9,762 bases of DNA from Synechococcus sp. HW_metabat.21 (lineage in GTDB: Bacteria; Cyanobacteriota; Cyanobacteriia; PCC-6307; Cyanobiaceae): positions 1-9,762 of the forward strand of contig JAAZUZ010000055.1 in assembly GCA_018623875.1 (NCBI GenBank), in the 5' to 3' direction. Under the pieces are notes generated by a model. The model was given only the letters and a program-made list of their open reading frames with translations, had not been told where the DNA came from and searched no databases. Shown here piece after piece: positions 1-7,036 of the stretch (its first letter is position 1; the number at the start of each line of letters is the position of its first letter). Made by a program: the position numbers and the translations under genes.

Positions 1-1290
1 CATCGCCCGGGAGGCTCGGTTCCACTCGGGGATGACCCAGGCGTTGCTCTCGTTGAGCCAATAGGTGTGATAGCCGCCTTGCCCCCAACTGGAGGGGGAG
101 GGCTGGCAGAGCTGCAGGACATCCCCGCGGCTCAGGGTCTCCCGCAGGGTGGCCAGACCGACACCCTGGCGCGGGGCTTGGCGGAAGAGCTCTGCCAGGA
201 ATTGGGGGCCTTCAAACCACCAGTGGCCAAAGAGCTCGGCATCGAAGGGCGCCACCAGCAGCGGCCGGCGTTCCATGGAGCCGCTGAGGTCCTCGAGCTG
301 CTGGGCTCGGCCCGCGAGGAAGTGTTGTGCGTCGCGCTTCACAGTCGCCCCGGCCTGCCCGGGCTCGTAGGCCTGCTTGTCCTCGAGGCTGCACTGCCTG
401 CCGGTGACGCGATGGAGCTTGAGCCCCAGGGGGCGTTGGCTGGTGACCCCGCGTGTCTGCAGCTCCTCCTGCGGCAGGTCCCAGCCCAGATCCCGATGGA
501 ATTCCCGGTAGCTGGGGTCGCCGGGATAGCCCTCCCGGGCGCTCCAAACGGGCAGGGTGGATTCGCTGTCCCGCCCGAAGAAGGCCATCCCACCGGGACT
601 GCAGATCGGTGCGTAGACCCCGTAGCGCGGCCGCGGCTGTCCATGGAGTAGGCCGTGGGCGTCGAGGATGGCGTAGCGCAAGCCACAGCTGACCAGCAGC
701 CGATCCAGCCCTTCGTAGTAGGCGCATTCCGGGAGCCAGATGCCCTGGGGCCGTACGCCGAGCAGACGCTCGTGTTCGCGCACAGCGGTCAGCAGCTGCG
801 CGCGAACGGCTTCCGGGCAATCCCGCAGCAGCGGCAGATAGCCGTGGGTGGCCCCGCAAGTGAGCAGATCGAGCACCCCGCGCTGCTGCAGCCGCTGAAA
901 GCGGGGCAGCACGTTGCCGCCCGCTTGGACCCAGGCCTGTTTGGCCCGTTGGAGCTTGAGGCCGAGGTCGGCAGCCGCAGCCTCATGGCCCGCTGGCGCT
1001 TGCTGCAGGAGCTCCTCGCGCACCTCCAGCCAGGGGAGAAAGCGCTGGCTCAGCAGCGTGTTGCTCAGCAGGGAGAGGAGTGTTGGCGAAAGACCCATGG
1101 TCAGTCGCGGCCGCTGCGCGGGGTCCGCGGCGGCGGCCTCCAGGGTGTCCAGCAGCGGCAGGTAGCACTCCAGGAGGGCCTGGAAGTACCAGTCCTCCTC
1201 CAGGGAGCCGGGTGCGCTGGAGTGCACGTAGGGCAGGTGCGCGTGGAGAACCAGCGCTAGATCGCCAGCGTCAGCGGGTCCTGCGGCCAA
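1..1290 (-). CDS. GH57 family 1,4-alpha-glucan branching-type enzyme (3' end cut by window edge)
   Basis: Glycoside hydrolase family 57 protein, probably a glycogen branching enzyme that cuts alpha-1,4 chains and rejoins them as alpha-1,6 branches in the cytoplasm. The frame is open from the left edge to 1290 (430 codons). The GH57 conserved motifs occur in order: HAHLPYV (residues 16-22), GATHG (about 146-150), WLPEC with the expected nucleophile E188, and APFDAELFGHWWFEG with the expected acid/base D350; the late SSWG...YWLNESNAW segment is also present. Family members of this type are about 520 residues, so roughly 90 C-terminal residues lie outside. I placed the start at a TTG (1288-1290) because an in-frame TGA lies 9 nt further upstream and no ATG or GTG precedes the HAHLPYV motif. 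Divergent from the NYN gene. Branching activity rather than amylase activity is inferred from the motifs, not proven. Confidence 0.92.
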   Translation of the reverse strand, partial: MAAGPADAGDLALVLHAHLPYVHSSAPGSLEEDWYFQALLECYLPLLDTLEAAAADPAQRPRLTMGLSPTLLSLLSNTLLSQRFLPWLEVREELLQQAPAGHEAAAADLGLKLQRAKQAWVQAGGNVLPRFQRLQQRGVLDLLTCGATHGYLPLLRDCPEAVRAQLLTAVREHERLLGVRPQGIWLPECAYYEGLDRLLVSCGLRYAILDAHGLLHGQPRPRYGVYAPICSPGGMAFFGRDSESTLPVWSAREGYPGDPSYREFHRDLGWDLPQEELQTRGVTSQRPLGLKLHRVTGRQCSLEDKQAYEPGQAGATVKRDAQHFLAGRAQQLEDLSGSMERRPLLVAPFDAELFGHWWFEGPQFLAELFRQAPRQGVGLATLRETLSRGDVLQLCQPSPSSWGQGGYHTYWLNESNAWVIPEWNRASRAM

Positions 1291-1356
1291 CGCCCCTACT
1301 CAGAGTGCGGTGACTTTAGGTGCAACTTCTAGGCTCGACTTAGCGAAGGGGTGCCG

Positions 1357-1863
1357 ATGCAGCTGGCTCTGGCGGTGGATGGCCACAGCATGTTTTACGT
1401 GCAGCAAAAACTGGGCTGGTTTTTTGATCCCCGCCGGCTGCTGGAGTACGCCACGGCGCAACCCGGAGTGGAGCTGGGTTCCACCTTCTGGTACACCGGG
1501 CTCAAGGACGCCACGGACCAGCGGCCATTCCGGGACGCCCTCACCAGCCTGGGCTTCACGGTCCGCACCAAACCTCTGCGGGAAGTCGGGCACGACTCCG
1601 AGCAGCGTCAATTTGCCCGCGCCAATCTGGATGTGGAGATCGCCATCGACCTGATGGCGGTGGCCCATCGCATCGATGAGGTCTGGGTGATGAGCGGCAG
1701 CCGTGACCTCGAGCGCCTGCTCGAAGTGCTGCGGATCCGGGGGTTGAAGGTGGTGTTGATGAGCACCGAGGGGATGGTCCCTCGGGAATTGCGCAATGCG
1801 GCCGACCGTTTTGTCGACCTCTCCAGCCTCAAGCCCCAATTGGAGAAGACCGACGGTCACTGA
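1357..1863 (+). CDS. NYN domain (LabA/DUF88-like) protein
   Basis: A 168-residue single-domain protein of the NYN/LabA (DUF88) type, a PIN-like nuclease fold. The acidic residues expected for metal binding are visible: D8 in AVDGHS, D92/E94 and D98 in NLDVEIAIDLM, and D117 in MSGSRDLERLL. The alternating hydrophobic strands (VWVMSGS, KVVLMST) fit a Rossmann-like core. LabA of Synechococcus elongatus acts in circadian output, while other family members are RNases; which applies here cannot be read from the sequence. I chose the ATG at 1357 over the GTG at 1351 because AAGGGG at 1345-1350 then has a 6-nt spacer, a good ribosome binding site. The gene lies 66 nt from the divergent GH57 gene and 73 nt before leuA. 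Confidence 0.85.
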   Translation: MQLALAVDGHSMFYVQQKLGWFFDPRRLLEYATAQPGVELGSTFWYTGLKDATDQRPFRDALTSLGFTVRTKPLREVGHDSEQRQFARANLDVEIAIDLMAVAHRIDEVWVMSGSRDLERLLEVLRIRGLKVVLMSTEGMVPRELRNAADRFVDLSSLKPQLEKTDGH

Positions 1864-1936
1864 AGCGGCTGAGCCGCATTCCGGCCCTCCCGACTAAAGT
1901 GGGCCTAACTCATAACCACTCCGACTTGTAGCCGCC

Positions 1937-3577
1937 ATGGCCCGCGATCCCGGCCGGGTATTGATCTTCGACACCACCCTGCGTGATGGGGAGCAGTCCC
2001 CTGGGGCCAGCCTCAACCTGGAGGAGAAGCTGGCGATCGCCCAGCAGCTGTCCCGGCTTGGCGTCGACATCATCGAGGCGGGTTTTCCGTTCGCGAGTCC
2101 CGGTGACTTCAATGCGGTGCAGCGCATCGCCGCCAGTGTGGGTACGGCCGATGGACCGGTGATCTGTGGCCTGGCCCGGGCGGCCAAGGGCGACATCAAG
2201 GCCTGCGCCGATGCGGTGGCGCCGGCCGCCAATCGCCGCATCCACACCTTTATTGCAACGAGCGACATTCACCTCGAGCACAAGCTCCGCAAGAGCCGCG
2301 CTGAGGTGCTGAGCATCGCCGGCGACATGGTGGCCTACGCCCGCTCCCTCGTGGAGGACGTCGAGTTCTCCTGCGAGGACGCCGGCCGCTCCGATCCGGA
2401 GTTCATGTATCAGGTGATCGAGGCGGCGATTGCTGCCGGGGCCACCACGATCAACATCCCGGACACCGTCGGCTACACCACGCCGTCGGAATTCGGTTCC
2501 TTGATCGATGGGATCAATCGCCATGTCCCCAACATCGATCAGGCGGTCATCTCGGTCCACGGCCATAACGATCTGGGTTTAGCCGTCGCCAACTTCCTCG
2601 AGGCCGTCAAGAACGGCGCCCGCCAGCTCGAGTGCACGATCAACGGGATCGGGGAGCGGGCCGGCAATGCTTCCCTCGAGGAGCTGGTGATGGCGATGCA
2701 TGTGCGCCGCAGCTACTTCAATCCGTTCCTGGGCCGTGACGCCAGCAGCAGCGAACCGCTCACGGGCATTCGCACCGAGGAGATCTACAAAACCTCTCGC
2801 CTTGTCAGCAACCTCACCGGCATGGCGGTGCAGCCCAACAAGGCGATCGTCGGTGCCAATGCCTTTGCCCACGAAAGCGGCATCCACCAGGACGGGGTTC
2901 TCAAGAACCGCCTGACCTACGAAATCATCGACGCCCGCACCATCGGTCTGGCCGATAACCGCATCTCCTTGGGCAAGCTCAGCGGTCGCAGTGCCTTCCG
3001 CGCGCGCTTGGAGGAGCTCGGCTACAACCTCGAGCGCGAGGACCTCGACGACGCCTTTGCCCGTTTCAAGGAGTTGGCGGACCGCAAGCGTGAGATTTCC
3101 GACCGCGATCTTGAAGCCATCGTCAGCGAGCAGGTTCAGCAGCAAGACGAGGCGACCTACAGCTTGAAGTTGGTGCAGGTCAGTACCGGCACCAGCCTGC
3201 AACCCACCGCCACCGTCACGCTCCTGAACAGCGATGGCGCCGAGCTGACTGAGGCCGCGATCGGCACGGGGCCGGTGGATGCGGTCTGCCAGGCCCTCAA
3301 TCAACTGGCCCGCGTCCCCAACGAGTTGGTGGAGTTTTCTGTGAAGTCCGTCACCGAAGGCATTGATGCCATGGGTGAAGTCACGATTCGTCTGCGGGCA
3401 GATGGGGTCCTCTATTCCGGCCATGCCGCCGACACCGACGTCGTCGTGGCGGCCGCCCAGGCCTTCGTGAATGCCCTGAACCGCCTCGTGGCAGGCAGCC
3501 AGCGTTCTCCTTTGCATCCCCAGAAAGCTCCGTTACCCCTGGGTGACTTGACTCCCGCCGATCGCCCGCGTCTTTGA
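1937..3577 (+). CDS. leuA: 2-isopropylmalate synthase
   Basis: LeuA condenses 2-oxoisovalerate with acetyl-CoA to 2-isopropylmalate, the committed step of leucine synthesis. The 546 residues match the long, feedback-regulated bacterial form. The N-terminal TIM barrel starts with FDTTLRDGEQSPG (R16 catalytic, D17 metal ligand), followed by the HGHNDLG metal site (H208, H210) and GERAGNASLEEL (N244). A linker with HESGIHQDG leads to the C-terminal LeuA dimer domain (about 395-510), where leucine binds in characterised homologues. The ATG at 1937 is the natural start, since the DTTLRDGEQ motif follows at the usual distance; no strong Shine-Dalgarno is visible. The stop TGA (3575-3577) shares its A with the ATG of the permease gene, so the two are probably translated in a coupled way. 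A HIP1 octamer (GCGATCGC) lies at 2033-2040. Confidence 0.98.
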   Translation: MARDPGRVLIFDTTLRDGEQSPGASLNLEEKLAIAQQLSRLGVDIIEAGFPFASPGDFNAVQRIAASVGTADGPVICGLARAAKGDIKACADAVAPAANRRIHTFIATSDIHLEHKLRKSRAEVLSIAGDMVAYARSLVEDVEFSCEDAGRSDPEFMYQVIEAAIAAGATTINIPDTVGYTTPSEFGSLIDGINRHVPNIDQAVISVHGHNDLGLAVANFLEAVKNGARQLECTINGIGERAGNASLEELVMAMHVRRSYFNPFLGRDASSSEPLTGIRTEEIYKTSRLVSNLTGMAVQPNKAIVGANAFAHESGIHQDGVLKNRLTYEIIDARTIGLADNRISLGKLSGRSAFRARLEELGYNLEREDLDDAFARFKELADRKREISDRDLEAIVSEQVQQQDEATYSLKLVQVSTGTSLQPTATVTLLNSDGAELTEAAIGTGPVDAVCQALNQLARVPNELVEFSVKSVTEGIDAMGEVTIRLRADGVLYSGHAADTDVVVAAAQAFVNALNRLVAGSQRSPLHPQKAPLPLGDLTPADRPRL

Positions 3578-4413
3578 TGGCTGGCCGTCGCCAACCCGTT
3601 CTCTTGCGCGGGTTGCAGTTAATCGCCTTGCTGCTCATCGCGGTGGCGATGCTGGTGCCCCTGCTCTGGTTGGTGAGCACCTCCTTGAAGGGGCCGGCGG
3701 AAGACATCTTCACCAGCCCCCCGGCGCTCTTCCCGAGCCAACCCAGCTTCGAGGCCTACCTGCGCTTGTTTGAGGACAACCCCATGTGGGGGTACATCCT
3801 CAACAGCACGATTGTCAGCGGCTGCGCGGTGGTCGCCAACCTGCTCTTCTGCTCCCTGGCGGCTTACCCGCTGGCGCGGATGCGCTTCGCAGGTCGGGGT
3901 CTGGTGCTGGCCCTGGTGGTGGCCACGATCCTGATCCCCTTCCAGGTGGTGATGATTCCGCTGTATCTGCTGATGGTGCAGCTGGGGCTGCGCAACACCC
4001 TGTGGGCCTTAATCATTCCCCAGGCGGCCACGGCCTTCGGCATTTTTCTGCTGCGGCAGAGCTTCGCTGGGGTTCCGGTCGAGCTGGAGGAAGCAGCACG
4101 GATCGATGGTTGCAGCCGTCTGGGTGAGTGGTGGAACGTGATGATTCCAGCGGCCAAAGCTGATCTGATCACCCTGGCGATGTTTGTGTTCATCGGCACT
4201 TGGAGTGATTTCCTTTGGCCGCTGGTGATCCTGGATGACCGATCCCTCTACACCCTTCCACTAGGGCTGCAGCAACTGGCCAGCAGTTTTTCCCTGGATT
4301 GGCGCCTGGTCGCCGCCGGTGCGGTCGTCTCGATCGTCCCCGTCCTGGTGCTGTTCGTTGGGCTGCAGCGCTTCATCCTCCCCAGTGCCACGGGGGATGC
4401 CGTCAAAGGCTGA
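3577..4413 (+). CDS. Carbohydrate ABC transporter permease (MalG/UgpE type)
   Basis: Inner-membrane subunit of a binding-protein-dependent sugar importer. The 278 residues show about six hydrophobic segments (around 13-34, 75-97, 108-132, 140-160, 196-217, 244-266). The cytoplasmic EAA loop at 171-191 (EEAARIDGCSRLGEWWNVM) has the conserved EAA...G pattern that docks onto the ATPase. The N-terminal segment followed by a periplasmic loop (STSLKGPAEDIF...) is typical of the MalG-like second permease. I use the ATG at 3577, which overlaps the leuA stop by one base; a TTG immediately upstream is a weaker choice. No partner permease, ATPase or binding protein is in the window, so the substrate is unknown; glucosylglycerol/sucrose-type and glycerol-phosphate importers use this subunit type. 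Its stop codon directly abuts the stop of the convergent aminotransferase. Confidence 0.95.
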   Translation: MAGRRQPVLLRGLQLIALLLIAVAMLVPLLWLVSTSLKGPAEDIFTSPPALFPSQPSFEAYLRLFEDNPMWGYILNSTIVSGCAVVANLLFCSLAAYPLARMRFAGRGLVLALVVATILIPFQVVMIPLYLLMVQLGLRNTLWALIIPQAATAFGIFLLRQSFAGVPVELEEAARIDGCSRLGEWWNVMIPAAKADLITLAMFVFIGTWSDFLWPLVILDDRSLYTLPLGLQQLASSFSLDWRLVAAGAVVSIVPVLVLFVGLQRFILPSATGDAVKG

Positions 4414-5565
4414 TTAGCTCAAGGCGAGCAGCCCGCCTTGGAGCCGCCGCAGGGCCTCGCCCAGGTCATCGCCGCTGAGCATCCCGTAGCTCAGGCGCAG
4501 GCAGGCACCCTGAAGCCCAAAGCTGCTGCCACTGGCTAAGGCCACGCGGTGCTCGCGGATTAGCCGCTCCATGAGCTGGTCGGCGCTGAGGGGGCACTCC
4601 ACCTGCACCAAGGCGTAGAAGGCGCCGTCCGGTGGGCAGAGCAGGCGGCCGGGCTGCTGCCCGTTGAAGGCTTGGAGAACCTGCTCCCGCCGTTTGGCAA
4701 GGCCTGCGATCTTGTCGTGGCACCAGGTCGCCCCGGCGGCTAAAGCGGCCCGGGCCGCCCATTGGTTCAGTTTTGGCGGCCCGATCAGGGACGTGTCCTG
4801 AACCTTGGTCAGCGCGGACATCAAGCCAGGTGGCACCACGGCCCAGCCGATGCGATAACCCGCCATGCCGTGGCTTTTGGAGAGGGAGCCCAAGCTGACG
4901 GTGTGGCCGCCGCTGCCGCTCGCCGCGCCGGGGCTCCAGGGCCGCTCGGCTCCGTAGTGGAAGAGGGCATAGGCCTCATCGCTGATGTGGATCAGGCCGC
5001 GGCGGGCGCAGAGCTGATTGATGGCCTCCAGGACAGGCCTTGGAACGATGGCTCCGCTGGGGTTGTTGGGGGAGACCGTGACGATCGCTCGCGTGCGTGC
5101 GCTGATGGCCTGCTCGAGCCGATCGGGGTCAGGGATCACACCGGCGTCCACCGCCACCGGACTCCCACCGGCAATGCGGACGGCCATCTCATGGTTGAAG
5201 TAATAGGGGACCGGAAGGATGACTTCATCCCCTGGGTCACACAGGGCCTGCACCACCGCTTGGAAGGCCATGTTGCTGCCGGCCGTGATCAGGATTTCGC
5301 TGCCGCTGCAGTCGATCTGATGCTCTTGCTCGAGCCAGTGCTGCAGCTCGACCCGCAGTTCCGGGTCGCCGGCCACCGGTCCATAGCGGTGCAGGTCGGG
5401 ATCGCTGTGGAGGGCGCTCCCAATGGCTTCGATCACCTGCTTTGGCGGCGCCCAGGGTGCGACGCCTTGTCCAAGCGACAGGGTCCCGGGGGTCGCCGCG
5501 ATCAGCTGGGCCATCACGGGGATGACCGGTGTCTGGATCTGCTGGAAGCGCCTGGCGCTGGTCAT
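4414..5565 (-). CDS. Pyridoxal-phosphate aminotransferase, class I/II (aspartate aminotransferase-like)
   Basis: A 383-residue fold-type I PLP enzyme that transfers an amino group between an amino acid and a 2-oxo acid in the cytoplasm. Visible active-site elements are SPNNPSG (N168), the DEAY motif (D196 for the pyridine nitrogen, Y199), SLSKSHGMAGYRIGW with the Schiff-base lysine K230 and the phosphate-binding R238, and the substrate-carboxylate arginine R357 in LRLSYG. Length is normal for the aspartate aminotransferase superfamily. The exact substrate is not readable. I chose the ATG at 5563-5565, giving MTSARRFQQI; the frame stays open to 6108, but that extension is low-complexity Arg/Pro/Gly and lies antisense-like within the next gene's frame. 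It starts 8 nt after the stop of the coiled-coil gene, so the two are probably one transcript. Confidence 0.92.
   Translation of the reverse strand: MTSARRFQQIQTPVIPVMAQLIAATPGTLSLGQGVAPWAPPKQVIEAIGSALHSDPDLHRYGPVAGDPELRVELQHWLEQEHQIDCSGSEILITAGSNMAFQAVVQALCDPGDEVILPVPYYFNHEMAVRIAGGSPVAVDAGVIPDPDRLEQAISARTRAIVTVSPNNPSGAIVPRPVLEAINQLCARRGLIHISDEAYALFHYGAERPWSPGAASGSGGHTVSLGSLSKSHGMAGYRIGWAVVPPGLMSALTKVQDTSLIGPPKLNQWAARAALAAGATWCHDKIAGLAKRREQVLQAFNGQQPGRLLCPPDGAFYALVQVECPLSADQLMERLIREHRVALASGSSFGLQGACLRLSYGMLSGDDLGEALRRLQGGLLALS
4420..4440. terminator. Stem-loop at the permease/aminotransferase convergent junction
   Basis: A perfect 7-bp inverted repeat, CAAGGCG (4420-4426) and CGCCTTG (4434-4440), with a 7-nt loop. 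It begins 6 nt after the permease stop and covers the last codons of the aminotransferase gene. Being symmetric, it could form in both transcripts. There is no T-run on either side, so it is not a classical intrinsic terminator; a role in 3'-end formation or RNA stability is inferred from position only. Confidence 0.35.
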
Positions 5566-5573
5566 CCCTGCGT

Positions 5574-5939
5574 TTAGGGCAGTTGGGGTAGGGCGGGGAG
5601 AGCGCGCAATCTGGGTTCCTGGGAGTCGTAGGGGAACCGCGAGGAGCGGCTCCGTTGCAGATCCCTCAGGGTTTGAACCTGGATGCTCAGGCTTTGGACC
5701 TTCTGTTCGATGCCCTCTAGGGCCTGCAGGCGCTCCACCGTTGAGCGGAGCTGTTCTTCGAGGGCATTGGTGCGCTCCAGGTCGTTCGCGTTCTCGATGG
5801 TCTGCACCTTGTCCTGCAGTTGTTGCAGCCGTTGACTCTGCTCTCGGGTTTGCTGCAGCACCACGACAAACAACACGGCCAGAAGCCCGGTCAGCCCGGC
5901 ACCGAGCAGGCGCATCCATTGGGGAAGGGGGGTGGCCAT
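5574..5939 (-). CDS. Small membrane-anchored coiled-coil protein, function unknown
   Basis: A 121-residue protein that I do not recognise as a named family. Residues about 10-28 (RLLGAGLTGLLAVLFVVVL) form one transmembrane helix near the N-terminus. Residues about 29-92 are rich in Gln, Glu, Leu and Arg with heptad-like spacing (QQLQDKVQTIE, EEQLRSTVERLQALEG), which predicts a coiled coil. The C-terminal 25 residues are proline-rich and probably unstructured. This layout suits a membrane-tethered oligomer, with the coiled coil on either side of the membrane. The ATG at 5937-5939 is the first start in the frame that keeps the helix intact. It lies directly upstream of the aminotransferase on the same strand and diverges from the Nif11-domain gene, so it probably opens the two-gene transcript. 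Confidence 0.75.
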   Translation of the reverse strand: MATPLPQWMRLLGAGLTGLLAVLFVVVLQQTREQSQRLQQLQDKVQTIENANDLERTNALEEQLRSTVERLQALEGIEQKVQSLSIQVQTLRDLQRSRSSRFPYDSQEPRLRALPALPQLP

Positions 5940-6032
5940 GCCGGTGCAGCTCTCTGGAGCAAGTTTGCTGCGCGATCCGCCCTTTGACGAGGGCTGGGTC
6001 CGTTAGACCGGGTACACGTGCAACATCGGGTC

Positions 6033-6278
6033 GTGTCGCTTCAGCAGTTGGACGCCTTTCTTCAGTACGCCCGCTCAAAGCCGGAGTTGGCGGAACGGCT
6101 GAAGACACCGATGGACCTCTCTGATCTGCTGCGCTGGGCGGCGGAGTGTCAGTTCCAGGTGGAGGAGTCCGATGTGATCGCGGCCATGGTGCGTGAAGAC
6201 GATCAGCTGAGCGACGCCGAACTCCAGCAGCGCGCTGGAGAGGAAGCGCGCAAGTTGCGCAATTTCATTCCGGGCTGA
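6033..6278 (+). CDS. Nif11-domain protein (leader-peptide-like)
   Basis: Small protein with a Nif11 domain: SLQQLDAFLQYARSKPELAE followed by a helix-helix region and a Phe/aromatic plus acidic segment (QFQVEESDVIAAM). In cyanobacteria this domain is found in stand-alone proteins and as the leader of RiPP precursors such as prochlorosins. The end LSDAELQQRAG resembles the LSDxELexxAGG leader end of those precursors, but it is followed only by EEARKLRNFIPG, which lacks Cys, Ser and Thr, so no lanthionine core is possible. I chose the GTG at 6033 (81 residues, starting MSLQQL as in family members); a GTG at 6018 would give 86 residues. Neither has a strong ribosome binding site. DUF427 follows after 11 nt, suggesting co-transcription. 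Confidence 0.8.
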   Translation: MSLQQLDAFLQYARSKPELAERLKTPMDLSDLLRWAAECQFQVEESDVIAAMVREDDQLSDAELQQRAGEEARKLRNFIPG

Positions 6279-6289
6279 GGGTTGAGCTG

Positions 6290-6757
6290 ATGCCAGAGCG
6301 CGTTTGCGAGTACCCCCGGCCCCCGGCTCTGCAGGCCTCCAGCCAGCACATCGTGGTGCGCGCCTTTGGGCAGCTGTTGGCCGAGACCCAGGCCAGTTTT
6401 CGTGTGCTCGAGACCTTCCACCCACCCACTTACTACCTGCCAGCGGCATCCTTCGCGGAAGGCGCCTTGGTGCCAGCGGCTGGCCGCAGCTTTTGTGAGT
6501 GGAAGGGGATCGCCAGCTACTTCGACATCGCCTTGGGCGATCGCTGCCTCGCGAGGGCGGCCTGGAGCTACGCCAACCCCACCCCCAGCTTTGCTCCGAT
6601 TGCTGGCTGGATCGCGCTGTATCCGGGCCTGATGGATGGCTGCTGGATCGACGGAGAGCAGGTGCGTCCGCAGCCTGGTGGCTTTTACGGCGGCTGGATT
6701 ACGTCAGGGGTGGAGGGCCCCTTTAAGGGGGACCCCAATCATCCCGAGCTGATTTAG
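6290..6757 (+). CDS. DUF427 domain-containing protein
   Basis: A 155-residue protein covered by a DUF427 domain, a small beta-rich cytoplasmic fold with no settled biochemical role. The signature is clear: HIVVRAFGQLLAET at 20-33, the conserved FHPPTYYLP at 43-51, SFCEWKG (67-73), ASYFDI (75-80), AAWSYANP (90-97) and the late IAGWIALYPGLMD (104-116). Cyanobacterial members often lie alone or near metabolic genes, so context gives little. The ATG at 6290 has AGGG about 8 nt upstream, and lies 11 nt after the Nif11 gene stop, so translation from the same transcript is likely. The stop TAG (6755-6757) overlaps the stop of the convergent 65-residue gene. A HIP1 octamer lies inside at 6537-6544. 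Confidence 0.93.
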   Translation: MPERVCEYPRPPALQASSQHIVVRAFGQLLAETQASFRVLETFHPPTYYLPAASFAEGALVPAAGRSFCEWKGIASYFDIALGDRCLARAAWSYANPTPSFAPIAGWIALYPGLMDGCWIDGEQVRPQPGGFYGGWITSGVEGPFKGDPNHPELI

Positions 6758-6951
6758 GCCGAGGCCGCGTGGTTCCCCAGCATCCGGCAGCCGATTTGGA
6801 TTACGCCCTCATCGAGCAGACGACCGAGCTTGAGGGCCATCGCCTCCTCTTGCCGGTCGAACTGACTTTGCTTGGTTGTAATCCAGGCGATTTCTTCGGC
6901 GGTGATCACGCCGGTCGAGACACTCTCGAGAAAAACTTCGCCAACGATCAT
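6754..6951 (-). CDS. Small conserved-looking protein of unknown function (65 aa)
   Basis: A 65-residue protein that I cannot assign to a named family. It starts MIVGEVFLESVSTGVITAEE and is predicted to be mostly helical after residue 17, with a patch of charged and Gln-rich residues (TTKQSQFDRQEEAMALKLGRL) and a C-terminal IQIGCR segment holding its only cysteine. It looks like a soluble, compact domain. I chose the ATG at 6949-6951 over an upstream ATG at 7030-7032, because the extra N-terminal residues are Ser/Gln-rich and would run through the cyAbrB upstream region. The stop (TTA on the plus strand) shares bases with the DUF427 stop. It is divergent from cyAbrB and may share its 138-nt upstream region. 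Confidence 0.68.
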   Translation of the reverse strand: MIVGEVFLESVSTGVITAEEIAWITTKQSQFDRQEEAMALKLGRLLDEGVIQIGCRMLGNHAASA

Positions 6952-7004
6952 GGTCAACGGCTGTGTCTGGCTTGACGCTAGGGAGCTCGATTGATGTGGC
7001 TTGA

Positions 7005-7029
7005 GTGTGCAATGTCTCTTCATGCACAC
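7005..7029. promoter_or_regulatory. Inverted repeat upstream of cyAbrB (operator candidate)
   Basis: A perfect 7-bp inverted repeat, GTGTGCA (7005-7011) and TGCACAC (7023-7029), separated by 11 nt. The arm centres are 18 bp apart, and it ends 8 nt before the candidate -35 box of the cyAbrB gene. It fits neither the NtcA consensus (GTA-N8-TAC) nor the CRP consensus (TGTGA-N6-TCACA). A regulator site, possibly for autoregulation or for the divergent small gene, is inferred from symmetry and position. Confidence 0.45.
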
Positions 7030-7036
7030 CATCCCC

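Noticed and set aside
67..1260. Two long plus-strand frames (67-651 and 655-1260).
   Set aside because: They are antisense to the GH57 gene, whose five conserved motifs lie on the minus strand.
1864..1936. AT-richer stretch before leuA, considered as a leucine attenuator or T-box.
   Set aside because: The 73-nt gap has no leader peptide with leucine codons, no T-box motif and no terminator stem.
2033..2040. HIP1 octamers (GCGATCGC) at 2033-2040 and 6537-6544.
   Set aside because: Two copies in this length are too few to show enrichment, given about 0.3 expected by composition; not reported as a repeat family.
2579..3517. A 312-codon open frame on the minus strand, antisense to leuA.
   Set aside because: The leuA frame carries all catalytic motifs and matches the full family length. 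The antisense frame has low-complexity Gly/Val/Asp composition typical of shadow frames in high-GC genes.
4762..5577. A 271-codon plus-strand open frame across the aminotransferase gene.
   Set aside because: It is antisense to the motif-bearing aminotransferase frame and has no recognisable domain.
5984..6008. TTGACG (5984-5989) and TTAGAC (6003-6008), considered as a promoter for the Nif11 gene.
   Set aside because: The spacer is only 13 nt, too short for a sigma-70-type promoter, and no better -10 box fits.
5566..6108. N-terminal extension of the aminotransferase frame by 181 codons.
   Set aside because: The extension is rich in Arg, Pro and Ala, shows no family motif, and overlaps the coiled-coil gene in another frame; the aminotransferase fold is complete from the ATG at 5565.
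6718..6730. Palindrome CCCCTT-T-AAGGGG near the end of DUF427, considered as a terminator.
   Set aside because: Only four G-C pairs can form once a loop is allowed, and there is no T-run; it is within coding sequence and readily explained by the Gly-Pro-Phe-Lys-Gly codons.
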